DNA from: JBGPHT01 sp041484525
Lineage (GTDB): Bacteria > Acidobacteriota > Terriglobia > Bryobacterales > Bryobacteraceae
Assembly (NCBI GenBank): GCA_041484525.1
Contig: JBGPHT010000029.1
Coordinates: 1 to 60,572 of the forward strand
Direction of reading: 5' to 3'
Length of the DNA stretch: 60,572 nucleotides
A model generated the notes under the pieces. That model saw nothing but the letters and a program-made list of their open reading frames with translations. It was not told the DNA's origin and ran no database searches. The position numbers and the translations under genes were made by a program. Below are positions 34,278 to 43,481 of this stretch, in pieces (position 1 is the first letter of the stretch; each line of letters starts with the position of its first letter).

Positions 34278-34326
34278 GCAAGCGGGGCGTTTCCGGCGCC
34301 CACTGTTCGCTGAGGAGCCGATGTCA

Positions 34327-34372
34327 TGGTGTGGATGATAGGACTTGAACTTCCACTCCCTTGCGAGAGCCA
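34327..34372 (-). pseudogene. Decayed 3' fragment of a tRNA-Leu
   Basis: On the minus strand the segment ends with the variable arm, a GTTCAAGTC T-loop, an acceptor strand CATCCAC, and ACCA. This is the layout of a tRNA-Leu 3' half. The T stem no longer pairs (GGAAG against CCTAT), and the 5' half, anticodon arm and D arm are missing; FabH coding sequence begins at once. It therefore cannot be a working tRNA. tRNA 3' ends are typical attachment sites for integrating elements, and it flanks the restriction island. Confidence 0.6.
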
Positions 34373-34382
34373 GCCCCGGAAT

Positions 34383-35375
34383 CTAATACGCCCAGCGCCA
34401 GAGGCCGGCGCCGATGGTAAAGCCGGCGCCCACCACCGCGAACAGGACCAGGTCGCCCTTGTGGAGCTTCCCCTGCTGGATGGCGTCGCGCGTAGCCAGG
34501 GGCAGGGTGGCGGCGGTCGTATTGCCGTAGCATTCGATGTTGATCAGCACTTTTTCGGGTGCGATGCCCAGGCGCTCGGCGGCTCCTGTGATGATCCGCC
34601 GGTTGGCCTGGTGCGGGATCATGATGGAGACATCGTCCACCGTCTTGCCATTGCGTTCCAGCACTTCGCGGCAGACTTCCTCCATTTTGCGAACGGCGTA
34701 TTTGAACACAGCGGCGCCATCCTGCTGCACATAGTGAAGCCGTTTATCGATGGTCTCGTGCGAAGCGGGCATGCGGCTGCCCCCGGCCGGCATCTTCAGG
34801 CAATCGCCGCCGGAGCCGTCTATTTCGCCCACGAAGTCGATGAAGCCGGCGTCTTCCCCGTCCGCCGCCGGCTCGATCAGCATGGCGCCGGCGCCGTCGC
34901 CGAACAGCACGCAGGTGGTGCGGTCGGTGTAATCGATGATGCGGCTCATGGTATCGGAGCCGATCACCAACACATGGCGGTGCGTGCCGGCCCCCACCAG
35001 GTGCGCGGCGGTGGTGATGCCGTACAGGAATCCCGAGCAGGCGGCGATGAGGTCGAAGCCCCACGCCTTGCGCGCGCCCAGGGCGTTCTGCACCAGGCAC
35101 GCGGTGGAGGGGAAGAAATGGTCGGGCGTGACCGTGCAGACGATGATGGCGTTGAGATCGCTGGCCGCGAGGCCGCGCTGTGCCAGGGCGCAGCGGGCGG
35201 CCTCGATGGCCATGTCGCTGGTGGCCATCTCCGGGGACGCAATGTGGCGTTCGCGGACTCCAACCCGCGTCATGATCCACTCGTCGCTGGTTTCGACCAG
35301 TCTCTCGAGGTCCTTGTTGGTGAGCACTCCGGGCGGCGTGTAGCACCCCAGCGCAGTGATTTTAGCCTTGAGCAT
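34383..35375 (-). CDS. fabH: 3-oxoacyl-[acyl-carrier-protein] synthase III (FabH)
   Basis: 330 residues. Catalytic triad Cys in DLIAACSGFLYGI (about 114), His in IMIPHQANRRI (about 252) and Asn in ECYGNTTAATLPLA (about 282). Also TSDEWIMTRVGVRERHIA, which forms part of the CoA site, and the C-terminal FAVVGAGFTIGAGLWRW. It condenses acetyl-CoA or a branched starter with malonyl-ACP to begin fatty-acid synthesis. It is divergent from the SprT-like gene with 87 bases between. Its 3' end abuts the tRNA-Leu remnant. Confidence 0.95.
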   Translation of the reverse strand: MLKAKITALGCYTPPGVLTNKDLERLVETSDEWIMTRVGVRERHIASPEMATSDMAIEAARCALAQRGLAASDLNAIIVCTVTPDHFFPSTACLVQNALGARKAWGFDLIAACSGFLYGITTAAHLVGAGTHRHVLVIGSDTMSRIIDYTDRTTCVLFGDGAGAMLIEPAADGEDAGFIDFVGEIDGSGGDCLKMPAGGSRMPASHETIDKRLHYVQQDGAAVFKYAVRKMEEVCREVLERNGKTVDDVSIMIPHQANRRIITGAAERLGIAPEKVLINIECYGNTTAATLPLATRDAIQQGKLHKGDLVLFAVVGAGFTIGAGLWRWAY

Positions 35376-35462
35376 TGTAAAAATTCAGAGTAACGCATCC
35401 GCGTGGTGGACGCGCAAGCGCAATGTCTCCAGCCGTTCAAATCCGCGTTACGCTAGATACGA

Positions 35463-36200
35463 ATGAGCGATTCCGAGGGGCTGCTCGATATGCAAGGTCT
35501 GCAGGCTTCCCTCTTTTTTGAGACGCCCGAGGAGATCTACGCACGCGTATTCAGCATGCTGAAGCCGCGGACCATTGTGCCTGGACTGCGAGTAGAATTC
35601 TGCCGCTTCGCGAATGCGGACAGCTTCATCCAGCTCAAAGAGGGAAAACTCCACGTACGGATCTCCGATCTGCTCGAGGGAGCGCCCGCGCCGGTCACCG
35701 AGGCGCTGGCGTACATTCTGCTCGGCAAACTGTACCGGAAGGCCGTGCCGCGCCTCTATGCGCACCGCTACCGCCTTTATTTGAACCGGCGGGACATGCG
35801 GCGGCAGGCGCACCTGGTGCGTCAGATCCGCGGGCGCAAATTCATATCCGGTCCGCAGGGAGAACACCGCAATCTGGAAGAGATTTTCGAGCGTCTGAAC
35901 GCATCGTTTTTCGATGGATTAATGGGGCGTCCGCAGCTAGGCTGGAGCCGGCAAGTGTCGCGCAGCATGCTGGGACATTTCGATCCATCGCATAACGCCA
36001 TCATCGTGAGCCGCATTTTCGACCGCCTGCAGGCGCCCCTGCTGGCGCTCGAGTACGTGATGTTTCACGAGATGCTGCACCTGCGGTATCCGGTGGACCA
36101 CAAAGGCGCCCGGCGGCGCGTGCACACGCGGGAATTTCGCGAGGCGGAGAAAAAGTTCCCGCAATTAAAGGAAGCAAAAGAAATACTAAAAAAGCTGTGA
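35463..36200 (+). CDS. SprT-like zinc metalloprotease-fold protein
   Basis: 245 residues. The C-terminal half holds YVMFHEMLHLRYPVD, an HExxH zinc site (about residues 200-204), followed by HTREFREAEKKFP where the third ligand would lie. LEEIFERLNASFFDG and LGHFDPSHNAIIVSR are typical of SprT/DUF45 proteins. The N-terminal 90 residues (LEGAPAPVTEALAYILLGKL) are an extra helical region common in acidobacterial homologues. Likely a cytoplasmic protease or peptidase; its substrates are unknown. Confidence 0.85.
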   Translation: MSDSEGLLDMQGLQASLFFETPEEIYARVFSMLKPRTIVPGLRVEFCRFANADSFIQLKEGKLHVRISDLLEGAPAPVTEALAYILLGKLYRKAVPRLYAHRYRLYLNRRDMRRQAHLVRQIRGRKFISGPQGEHRNLEEIFERLNASFFDGLMGRPQLGWSRQVSRSMLGHFDPSHNAIIVSRIFDRLQAPLLALEYVMFHEMLHLRYPVDHKGARRRVHTREFREAEKKFPQLKEAKEILKKL

Positions 36201-36229
36201 GCGGAAATTTGTGGTTGAATTTCCGGCCC

Positions 36230-36763
36230 TCAGGCGCTCATCGGAAGAGCGGCGGGAACCAGCGTACGGAGTTCCAGGCGCATCCCTTCGAAGATCTTGA
36301 CCAGGCTGCCGACCTCCACGCTACAAACCCCCCAACGATAGAGGAACAGGCGGACCTGCACCATCGACATCCCCAGGGCGAACATCGCCTGCTGGTGAAG
36401 CAGGATGCGGGCCAGATCCGGGCGGTCGTCGCGCGAATGCATCATCAGGATCCTGATAGCCGCACAAACCTGGCCGAAGTCGTTGTGCAGGCAGCGCAGA
36501 TAACCCCGGAAAATCTGGCAGCGCTGGACGCGCAACTTGTTCGCCATCTTCGGCGTGAAGCCTGGCTGGGATCGCAGGAACTCGAGATCCTTCCCATCCA
36601 AAAGCCGCATCATGGGACGATACCGCTCGACGGACAGCTCATCGATCCACTCCGGCGTCACGGGCAAGGAGCCACCCGCCGCTGCCGTGTTGCGAATCAG
36701 GAGGCAGAGCCCGACGCCCACCCCAAAGCACATCAAGACTGGTACCAACATAGCCATTTGCAT
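36230..36763 (-). CDS. Single-pass membrane protein of unknown function
   Basis: About 177 residues. One N-terminal membrane helix (LVPVLMCFGVGVGLCLLI) is followed by a helical cytoplasmic part: VTPEWIDELSVERYRPMMRL, KLRVQRCQIFRGYLRCLHND, LARILLHQQAMFALGMSMVQ. I know this pattern from unnamed families in Solibacter-type genomes but no function. The frame opens at 36832; the ATG at 36763 has GGAAG upstream and starts just before the helix. It is the third gene in a minus-strand group behind a secreted Cys peptide and a polytopic membrane protein. Confidence 0.65.
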   Translation of the reverse strand: MQMAMLVPVLMCFGVGVGLCLLIRNTAAAGGSLPVTPEWIDELSVERYRPMMRLLDGKDLEFLRSQPGFTPKMANKLRVQRCQIFRGYLRCLHNDFGQVCAAIRILMMHSRDDRPDLARILLHQQAMFALGMSMVQVRLFLYRWGVCSVEVGSLVKIFEGMRLELRTLVPAALPMSA

Positions 36764-36894
36764 TTGAGCTACACTTCCGTCACCAAAGATAGTACGGGAA
36801 AAGCGAGCGCGGTGCAATCCGATTTCCGCCAAATCAGTACTAGATTAACGAAGGATAACACCTTAAATTGTGAGATTACTTTTGTACCGGCCTC

Positions 36895-36910
36895 CCGGCG
36901 GGTACGCCGG
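36895..36910 (-). terminator. GC hairpin directly after the polytopic membrane gene
   Basis: CCGGCG-GGTA-CGCCGG forms a perfect 6-bp stem 4 bases past the stop at 36914. There is no U-run, so it may be a pause or RNA-processing hairpin rather than a strong terminator. Confidence 0.3.
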
Positions 36911-36913
36911 CGC

Positions 36914-37729
36914 TCAGCGAACGGACGTGGTCCTCGCCTCACTTCGCGAGACCTTCATCAGAGTGGTGTTCAAGGACTCGATCTGCTCGAGCAGGCGCGC
37001 CTCGTATTCCGGGCCCAGTTTGGGCAGCCGGACATGCACTTCCTCACCCTTAGGAGTCAGCAGGAAGAACCACATGAACGTGCAAACCGAGCTGAACGCC
37101 AGAAATGCCGTGTCGATCGAATCGGCGTACCTGAGATTGAAGAACGTGTGCAGCAGCGATCCCAAGGACCCCCCCAGGAAGAACAGCGTGTAGAGCACGG
37201 CGTGCAGCTTGACGTTGCGGCTGAGCGGAACAGGGTACAGGAAGGTGAGGCAAAACACCGTCAGCAGGAGGAAAACCGCCAGTCCGAAATTCACACCGCG
37301 GTCGACCGCCAGGATCTGGTACATCCTCTGCGAGCGGGCGGGCAGCGTGCTACTGATTCTCGGTAGCAAGGTGATGAGTGAAAATGCCACAGATACGGTC
37401 ATCCCGAGGTACATTCCCCATTGGCCCAAGGTGTATAGGCCGGGGTGCTTCGCCAGAATCAGCCGGTACAGCTCAAGCACGACTGCCACGTAGAAGATCC
37501 AACAGGTGGGAGTCACTATGACCCACAAATAGAAATATTGAGTGGACTTTACACCCATGAACTGGATGAAACACGTGGCAGCAATGTTGTCGAAAACACG
37601 GAAAAGGAAATACCAGAAGAACCAACGATAGCGTGTGTACAAATGTGTCCGGTAGAGTGCAAAACCGGTCAGGCCACACCCGGCAATCGCCGCGATTTGC
37701 AGCCAGAACACCAGCGCTGCGCTTGACAT
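36914..37729 (-). CDS. Polytopic (about seven-helix) membrane protein of unknown function
   Basis: 271 residues. About seven hydrophobic segments: ALVFWLQIAAIAGCGLTGFA, RWFFWYFLFRVFDNIAATCF, FYLWVIVTPTCWIFYVAVVL, GMYLGMTVSVAFSLITLLP, NFGLAVFLLLTVFCLTFLYP, HAVLYTLFFLGGSLGSLLHT and TAFLAFSSVCTFMWFFLLTP. A charged cytoplasmic tail follows (YEARLLEQIESLNTTLMKVS). There is no enzymatic motif. The topology recalls 7TM receptor/sensor proteins, but that is only shape. A 37-residue secreted peptide gene begins 51 bases upstream on the same strand, so a peptide/receptor or peptide/exporter pairing is possible. The start is ATG at 37729 (a GTG at 37732 precedes it). Confidence 0.7.
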   Translation of the reverse strand: MSSAALVFWLQIAAIAGCGLTGFALYRTHLYTRYRWFFWYFLFRVFDNIAATCFIQFMGVKSTQYFYLWVIVTPTCWIFYVAVVLELYRLILAKHPGLYTLGQWGMYLGMTVSVAFSLITLLPRISSTLPARSQRMYQILAVDRGVNFGLAVFLLLTVFCLTFLYPVPLSRNVKLHAVLYTLFFLGGSLGSLLHTFFNLRYADSIDTAFLAFSSVCTFMWFFLLTPKGEEVHVRLPKLGPEYEARLLEQIESLNTTLMKVSRSEARTTSVR

Positions 37730-37780
37730 CACGAGGATTCTAACATCAAGCGCCGCGCTTGTTTACGTTATCTTTTGCAA

Positions 37781-37894
37781 CTAACGCACGAACGGACAGG
37801 GGTCGCACTGAGGCATCGGGTTCTCGGCCCGATTCTTTGCTCCGGTCGCGAGGAATGCGAGAGCCATCACTGCCAGCACCACGAGTCTCTTCAT
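37781..37894 (-). CDS. Small secreted Cys-containing peptide (37 residues)
   Basis: A short gene with strong support: AAGGAGA 8 bases before the ATG at 37894, then MKRLVVLAVMALAFLATGAK (basic start plus hydrophobic core, a good signal peptide) and NRAENPMPQCDPCPFVR before TAG. After cleavage near Ala-Thr-Gly-Ala the mature product would be about 14-18 residues with two Cys in a C-x-x-C-P arrangement. The frame is too short for automatic callers. It precedes the polytopic membrane gene by 51 bases on the same strand. The product could be a signalling or modified peptide; no function is known to me. Confidence 0.65.
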   Translation of the reverse strand: MKRLVVLAVMALAFLATGAKNRAENPMPQCDPCPFVR

Positions 37895-38177
37895 ATTGTT
37901 CGTCTCCTTGTGTGTGTTAACCTACGTTAGTAAGCTGAGTACTATACTAGGCCTAACCGAACCGTCGTAGGGGGTTCCTCTTAGTTTTTTTCTGAAATTG
38001 GAACATTAACCACATTCCTAGAGGGTTCTGCGACTCGAATTAGGGCCTTTGCTAGTACCCTGGTTGGGGAGCGGACCTGGCCGTCAGGGCCGGATTCGCA
38101 CAGTCGGCTGGTATAGAATCGGGATTTGGACCGGACGCGCGCCGTCGGCCGCGACCGGCAAGGTTAGGGAGACACTC
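37895..38177. other. Intergenic region with candidate promoter for the peptide gene
   Basis: 283 bases between divergent genes, with no supported coding frame. On the minus strand TATAGT (near 37940) could be a -10 for the peptide gene, and a GGAACC block near 37977 resembles an ECF-sigma -35. The part nearest 38049 is GC-rich and open in the plus frame, but shows no start context. Confidence 0.3.
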
Positions 38178-38612
38178 CTGCCTGATTTGGGTGATAAATC
38201 GCCAGCGGGGCGCGGGCCGGCAGCCGATTTATGGCGAAGGACGCTCGCCCAGATCCCCACGGTTTTCGGACGCCTCGCCTACCTCACGTCGCTGCGCGAT
38301 TCATCCACCGGCCGGTACTCCCATGCCGCACTAACTAATGTTCTGGGAGAAGAGGACGCCGAACGGGCGCTGCGGCACAGCCATCACCAGGTTTTTTCGC
38401 AGTGGCTGGGCTTCAGTCTGGCGGACCAGAAGGCGGATCTGGACGAGTATTTGCGCGCCACCGGGCGTCCGCGGGAGGCACATTATTACCGCCATCTGGC
38501 GCCACCCACGGCACGCGATATTGAGCGCCAACTCTACCTTACGGATTTGGAGACTCTGCTCGAATTGTTGAAGTTCGAGCAGGGCGGCGTTTTTTTGATT
38601 CGAGAAGCATAG
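38178..38612 (+). CDS. Conserved hypothetical protein, non-ATG start
   Basis: About 144 residues, helical and charged: LWRRTLAQIPTVFGRLAYLT, SLRDSSTGRYSHAALTNVLG, EEDAERALRHSHHQVFSQWL, LTDLETLLELLKFEQGG. I recall this pattern from acidobacterial proteins of unknown role. No ATG or GTG start is available. AGGGAG at 38165-38170 stands near CTG 38178 (TTG 38187 is the alternative), so I propose the former. The frame stays open upstream to 38049, but that part is not protein-like. The last 74 bases overlap the convergent XRE-regulator gene. Confidence 0.6.
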   Translation: MPDLGDKSPAGRGPAADLWRRTLAQIPTVFGRLAYLTSLRDSSTGRYSHAALTNVLGEEDAERALRHSHHQVFSQWLGFSLADQKADLDEYLRATGRPREAHYYRHLAPPTARDIERQLYLTDLETLLELLKFEQGGVFLIREA

Positions 38613-39345
38613 CCACTCCGGCCACCTGGCCGATGACGTCAATTCCCGTCTGATATTCGAAAATTTCCGGCTTGTGGTTGGACGAAGGATGCGGCTGCAG
38701 CAGCAGTCGCGTGCCCACCAGCGTGCACCAACTGCAGACATATCCGCCGCGGTGCTCCAGGAAATAGATGGGCCGGTCCTGCTCGCTGGTCCAGCCGCCG
38801 GACGCGATTTTCCGGCGTCCCTGGTCGATAGCCACCAGCGCACCAGGGTGCAAAATCGGGTACATGGACCAGTCTTCGAGGCCGATAAATCCGTAGCGAT
38901 ACTGGCGCATATCCAGGCCGTTCAGAAGGCTGAGCGGCACCTTTCCCCAACGGCGGATTAATTGGCTCAGGAAAGTGGTCCGGCTCAGGTCGATTCCGAC
39001 GTCCATGCCATGCGGCAGAGTAACCGTACTTTGCGCCGTGAAGTGCACGGCATGGGTTTCATCGAGCCCGATCTGGGCGCCGTCGGAAGGCATGTTTTCC
39101 AAGGGGACGCCATACCACCGCAGCACCTCCTGGAAGTCGAGACGGTAGATGGCGCAGAGCGTGTACAGGCGGTAGATGGTGGGAACCGTGCCCTTGTTCT
39201 CGATGTCGGCGAGCCGGCTCAGCGCGATCGAGAATTCGTCGTTGCTGCGCCGCGCGGCGATCTGCTGGCTGGCCGCCTCCACATCGCGGTAGGTCAGTTT
39301 CAATGCCTCGCGCGCGCGTTTCAGCTTCCCGCCGGGCCTCTCCAT
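38539..39345 (-). CDS. XRE-type HTH transcriptional regulator with S24-like C-terminal domain
   Basis: 268 residues from MERPGGKLKRAREALKLTYR. The N-terminal HTH spans about 5-70 (DVEAASQQIAARRSNDEFSI, ALSRLADIENKGTVPTIYRL). The C-terminal part (QYRYGFIGLEDWSMYPILHP, GALVAIDQGRRKI, PIYFLEHRGGYVCSWC) has the peptidase S24/LexA-CI strand layout, but I could not identify a clear Ser-Lys pair. It probably represses genes by binding an inverted repeat. A perfect 16-bp palindrome lies between it and ubiX. The 3' end overlaps the convergent hypothetical gene by 74 bases. Confidence 0.85.
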   Translation of the reverse strand: MERPGGKLKRAREALKLTYRDVEAASQQIAARRSNDEFSIALSRLADIENKGTVPTIYRLYTLCAIYRLDFQEVLRWYGVPLENMPSDGAQIGLDETHAVHFTAQSTVTLPHGMDVGIDLSRTTFLSQLIRRWGKVPLSLLNGLDMRQYRYGFIGLEDWSMYPILHPGALVAIDQGRRKIASGGWTSEQDRPIYFLEHRGGYVCSWCTLVGTRLLLQPHPSSNHKPEIFEYQTGIDVIGQVAGVAMLLESKKRRPARTSTIRAESPNP

Positions 39346-39467
39346 GCTATGATCCTCGCTGTGTTCCTGCCCGGATGAATACGCCGGGATTCCACGGATG
39401 CAACGCCTACGCCGAACGGCATTATATCCCGCTGGGGCAATCGAGGCAACGCCGGAACCCCAATTTT

Positions 39468-39483
39468 GTTCTGAATTCAGAAC
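39468..39483. promoter_or_regulatory. Perfect 16-bp palindrome, candidate XRE operator
   Basis: GTTCTGAATTCAGAAC reads identically on both strands. It is 28 bases before the ubiX start and 122 bases before the divergent XRE gene, the expected place for an operator. XRE dimers typically bind such 14-18-bp palindromes. Binding is inferred. Confidence 0.55.
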
Positions 39484-39510
39484 AGACCTGCCGCACTGGG
39501 GGGAAACCCT

Positions 39511-40074
39511 GTGCGCGTAGTGGTCGGAATCTCGGGAGCTAGCGGCGCCATTTACGGTTTCCGATTGCTGGAACGCTTGCGCAGCCGCCGCGATGTGGAG
39601 ATTCACCTGATTGTCACGAGATCGGGAGAAAAAACTCTTTTCCTCGAAAGTGGTAAATTGGCCGCCGACCTCAAGCAATTGGCGGACTACTCTTACCCCA
39701 TAGAGGATATCTCCTGCAGGCTGGCCAGCGGATCGTATCCCACCGATGCTATGGTGATTGCGCCCTGCTCGATCCACACGATGTCGGCCATTGCCTCCGG
39801 GATCAGCTCGAACCTGCTGATCCGGGCAGCCGATGTGGCGCTGAAGGAGCGGCGTAAATTGATCCTTTTGGTCCGCGAGAGCCCCCTTCACCTGGGCCAT
39901 CTGCGCAGTATGACGGCGCTGGCGGAAATGGGTGCGATTATCGCGCCGCCGGTTCCCGGTTTTTACCACCAGCCGAAAACTGTCATGGACATCGTGGATC
40001 ACAGTGTGGAACGCGTGCTCGACCTGATCGGGTTGCCCGACCCCGAGGCGCGGCGGTGGGAGGGGGTAAAGTGA
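39511..40074 (+). CDS. ubiX: Flavin prenyltransferase UbiX
   Basis: 187 residues starting MRVVVGISGASGAIYGFRLL, the FMN-binding signature. SGSYPTDAMVIAPCSIHTMS, SAIASGISSNLLIRAADVAL and KLILLVRESPLHLGHLRSMT complete the family. It attaches dimethylallyl to FMN, giving the cofactor of UbiD decarboxylases. The start is GTG after GGGGGG. It is overlapped at its 3' end by pheA (4-base overlap). No ubiD lies in the window. Confidence 0.95.
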   Translation: MRVVVGISGASGAIYGFRLLERLRSRRDVEIHLIVTRSGEKTLFLESGKLAADLKQLADYSYPIEDISCRLASGSYPTDAMVIAPCSIHTMSAIASGISSNLLIRAADVALKERRKLILLVRESPLHLGHLRSMTALAEMGAIIAPPVPGFYHQPKTVMDIVDHSVERVLDLIGLPDPEARRWEGVK

Positions 40075-40907
40075 TTGCGTTTCAAGGGGCGCGCGGGGCA
40101 TTCAGTGAAGAGGCCGCGCGCAAACTGGCCGGGCCGAGGGTCGCCGTGCTGCCGTGCGAGCGCTTCGAAGACGTATTCCGCAGCCTGGCGGAAGGCCGCG
40201 CCGACGGCGCCGTGGTGCCGATCGAAAATACGCTGGCCGGCTCGGTCCACGAGAATTATGACCACCTGCAGCATTTCGATCTGCCGATCGTGGCCGAGAC
40301 GAGCGTCCGCATTGTGCACAATCTGATCGCACTCGATGGCGTGACTTTTGCACGTCTCCGGCGGGTTTATTCGCATCCGGTGGCATTAAACCAGTGCCTG
40401 GATTTCTTTAAAAATAATCCGAAAATAGAAAAAACTCCTTTTTATGACACTGCCGGAAGCGTGAAAATGCTGGCGGAGGAAGGCGTGAGGGACGCGGGCG
40501 CGATCGCCTCCGCGGTGGCGGCCGAGATCTACGGTGCGCGCATCCTGCGGCGCTCGATCGAGGACGACCGGCAGAATTTCACGCGCTTTTTTCTGCTGCG
40601 CACGCCGGAATATGCGCGGCGCCACCCGGTACGCGCGCCCAGGAATGCGGCGTGGAAAACGTCGCTGGTGTTGAGCACGCGGAATGTGCCGGGGGCGCTT
40701 TTCCGGGTAGTCAGTGCATTCGCCCTGCGCGACCTGAACCTGGCGAAAATCGAATCGCGGCCGCTGCGCGGCAAGCCCTGGGAGTATTTGTTCTATCTCG
40801 ATTTCTTCGGCCGCGTGGATTCGCCCAACGTGGAGAACGCACTCAATCACCTGCGCGAGCTGGCGGACTATATGCGCGTGCTGGGGTGCTATCCGAAAGG
40901 CGCGTGA
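40071..40907 (+). CDS. pheA: Prephenate dehydratase with ACT domain
   Basis: 278 residues starting MIAFQGARGAFSEEAARKLA. PDT domain: VLPCERFEDVFRSLAEGRAD, VVPIENTLAGSVHENYD and the catalytic Thr region DDRQNFTRFFLL. ACT domain (about 200-278): SLVLSTRNVPGALFRVVSAF and IESRPLRGKPWEYLFYLDF, which binds phenylalanine for feedback inhibition. It converts prephenate to phenylpyruvate. The GTG at 40071 overlaps the ubiX stop by 4 bases and has GGAGGGGG upstream. There is no chorismate-mutase domain, so this is the monofunctional form. Confidence 0.95.
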   Translation: MIAFQGARGAFSEEAARKLAGPRVAVLPCERFEDVFRSLAEGRADGAVVPIENTLAGSVHENYDHLQHFDLPIVAETSVRIVHNLIALDGVTFARLRRVYSHPVALNQCLDFFKNNPKIEKTPFYDTAGSVKMLAEEGVRDAGAIASAVAAEIYGARILRRSIEDDRQNFTRFFLLRTPEYARRHPVRAPRNAAWKTSLVLSTRNVPGALFRVVSAFALRDLNLAKIESRPLRGKPWEYLFYLDFFGRVDSPNVENALNHLRELADYMRVLGCYPKGA

Positions 40908-40961
40908 AAGCTCACGTTCTCTTGATCGGACCGCCGAACGCTAAGGTTACACTGTGGGTAC

Positions 40962-43367
<2,406 letters not shown>

Positions 43368-43370
<3 letters not shown>

Positions 43371-43443
43371 TTTCGGGGACAGGCTACACAACCTCGAAAT
43401 TGAACCCCAAATTTCGAGGTTGTGTAGCCTGTCCCCGAAACTA
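43368..43443. repeat. Perfect 33-bp inverted repeat with 10-base loop
   Basis: Arms 43368-43400 and 43411-43443 are exact reverse complements (beginning TAGTTTCGGGGACAGGCTAC), with loop TGAACCCCAA. The left arm starts with the lon stop codon. The GGGGACAGGCTAC core is one I associate with dispersed REP-type palindromes near Y1 (RAYT) transposases in several phyla. It would fold into a very stable hairpin at the end of the lon message. Confidence 0.85.
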
Positions 43444-43481
43444 TGCACTAACTATCAGTCCGGCGATTCGTCCAAGAACTA

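Noticed and set aside
34327..34383. A functional tRNA gene
   Set aside because: Only the 3' part is present and the T stem does not pair; no anticodon or D arm can be found before FabH coding sequence.
43400..43480. TTG start of the permease inside the loop of the inverted repeat
   Set aside because: The 27 residues before the permease similarity come from the hairpin and spacer; the original start is the ATG at 43482, now out of frame.
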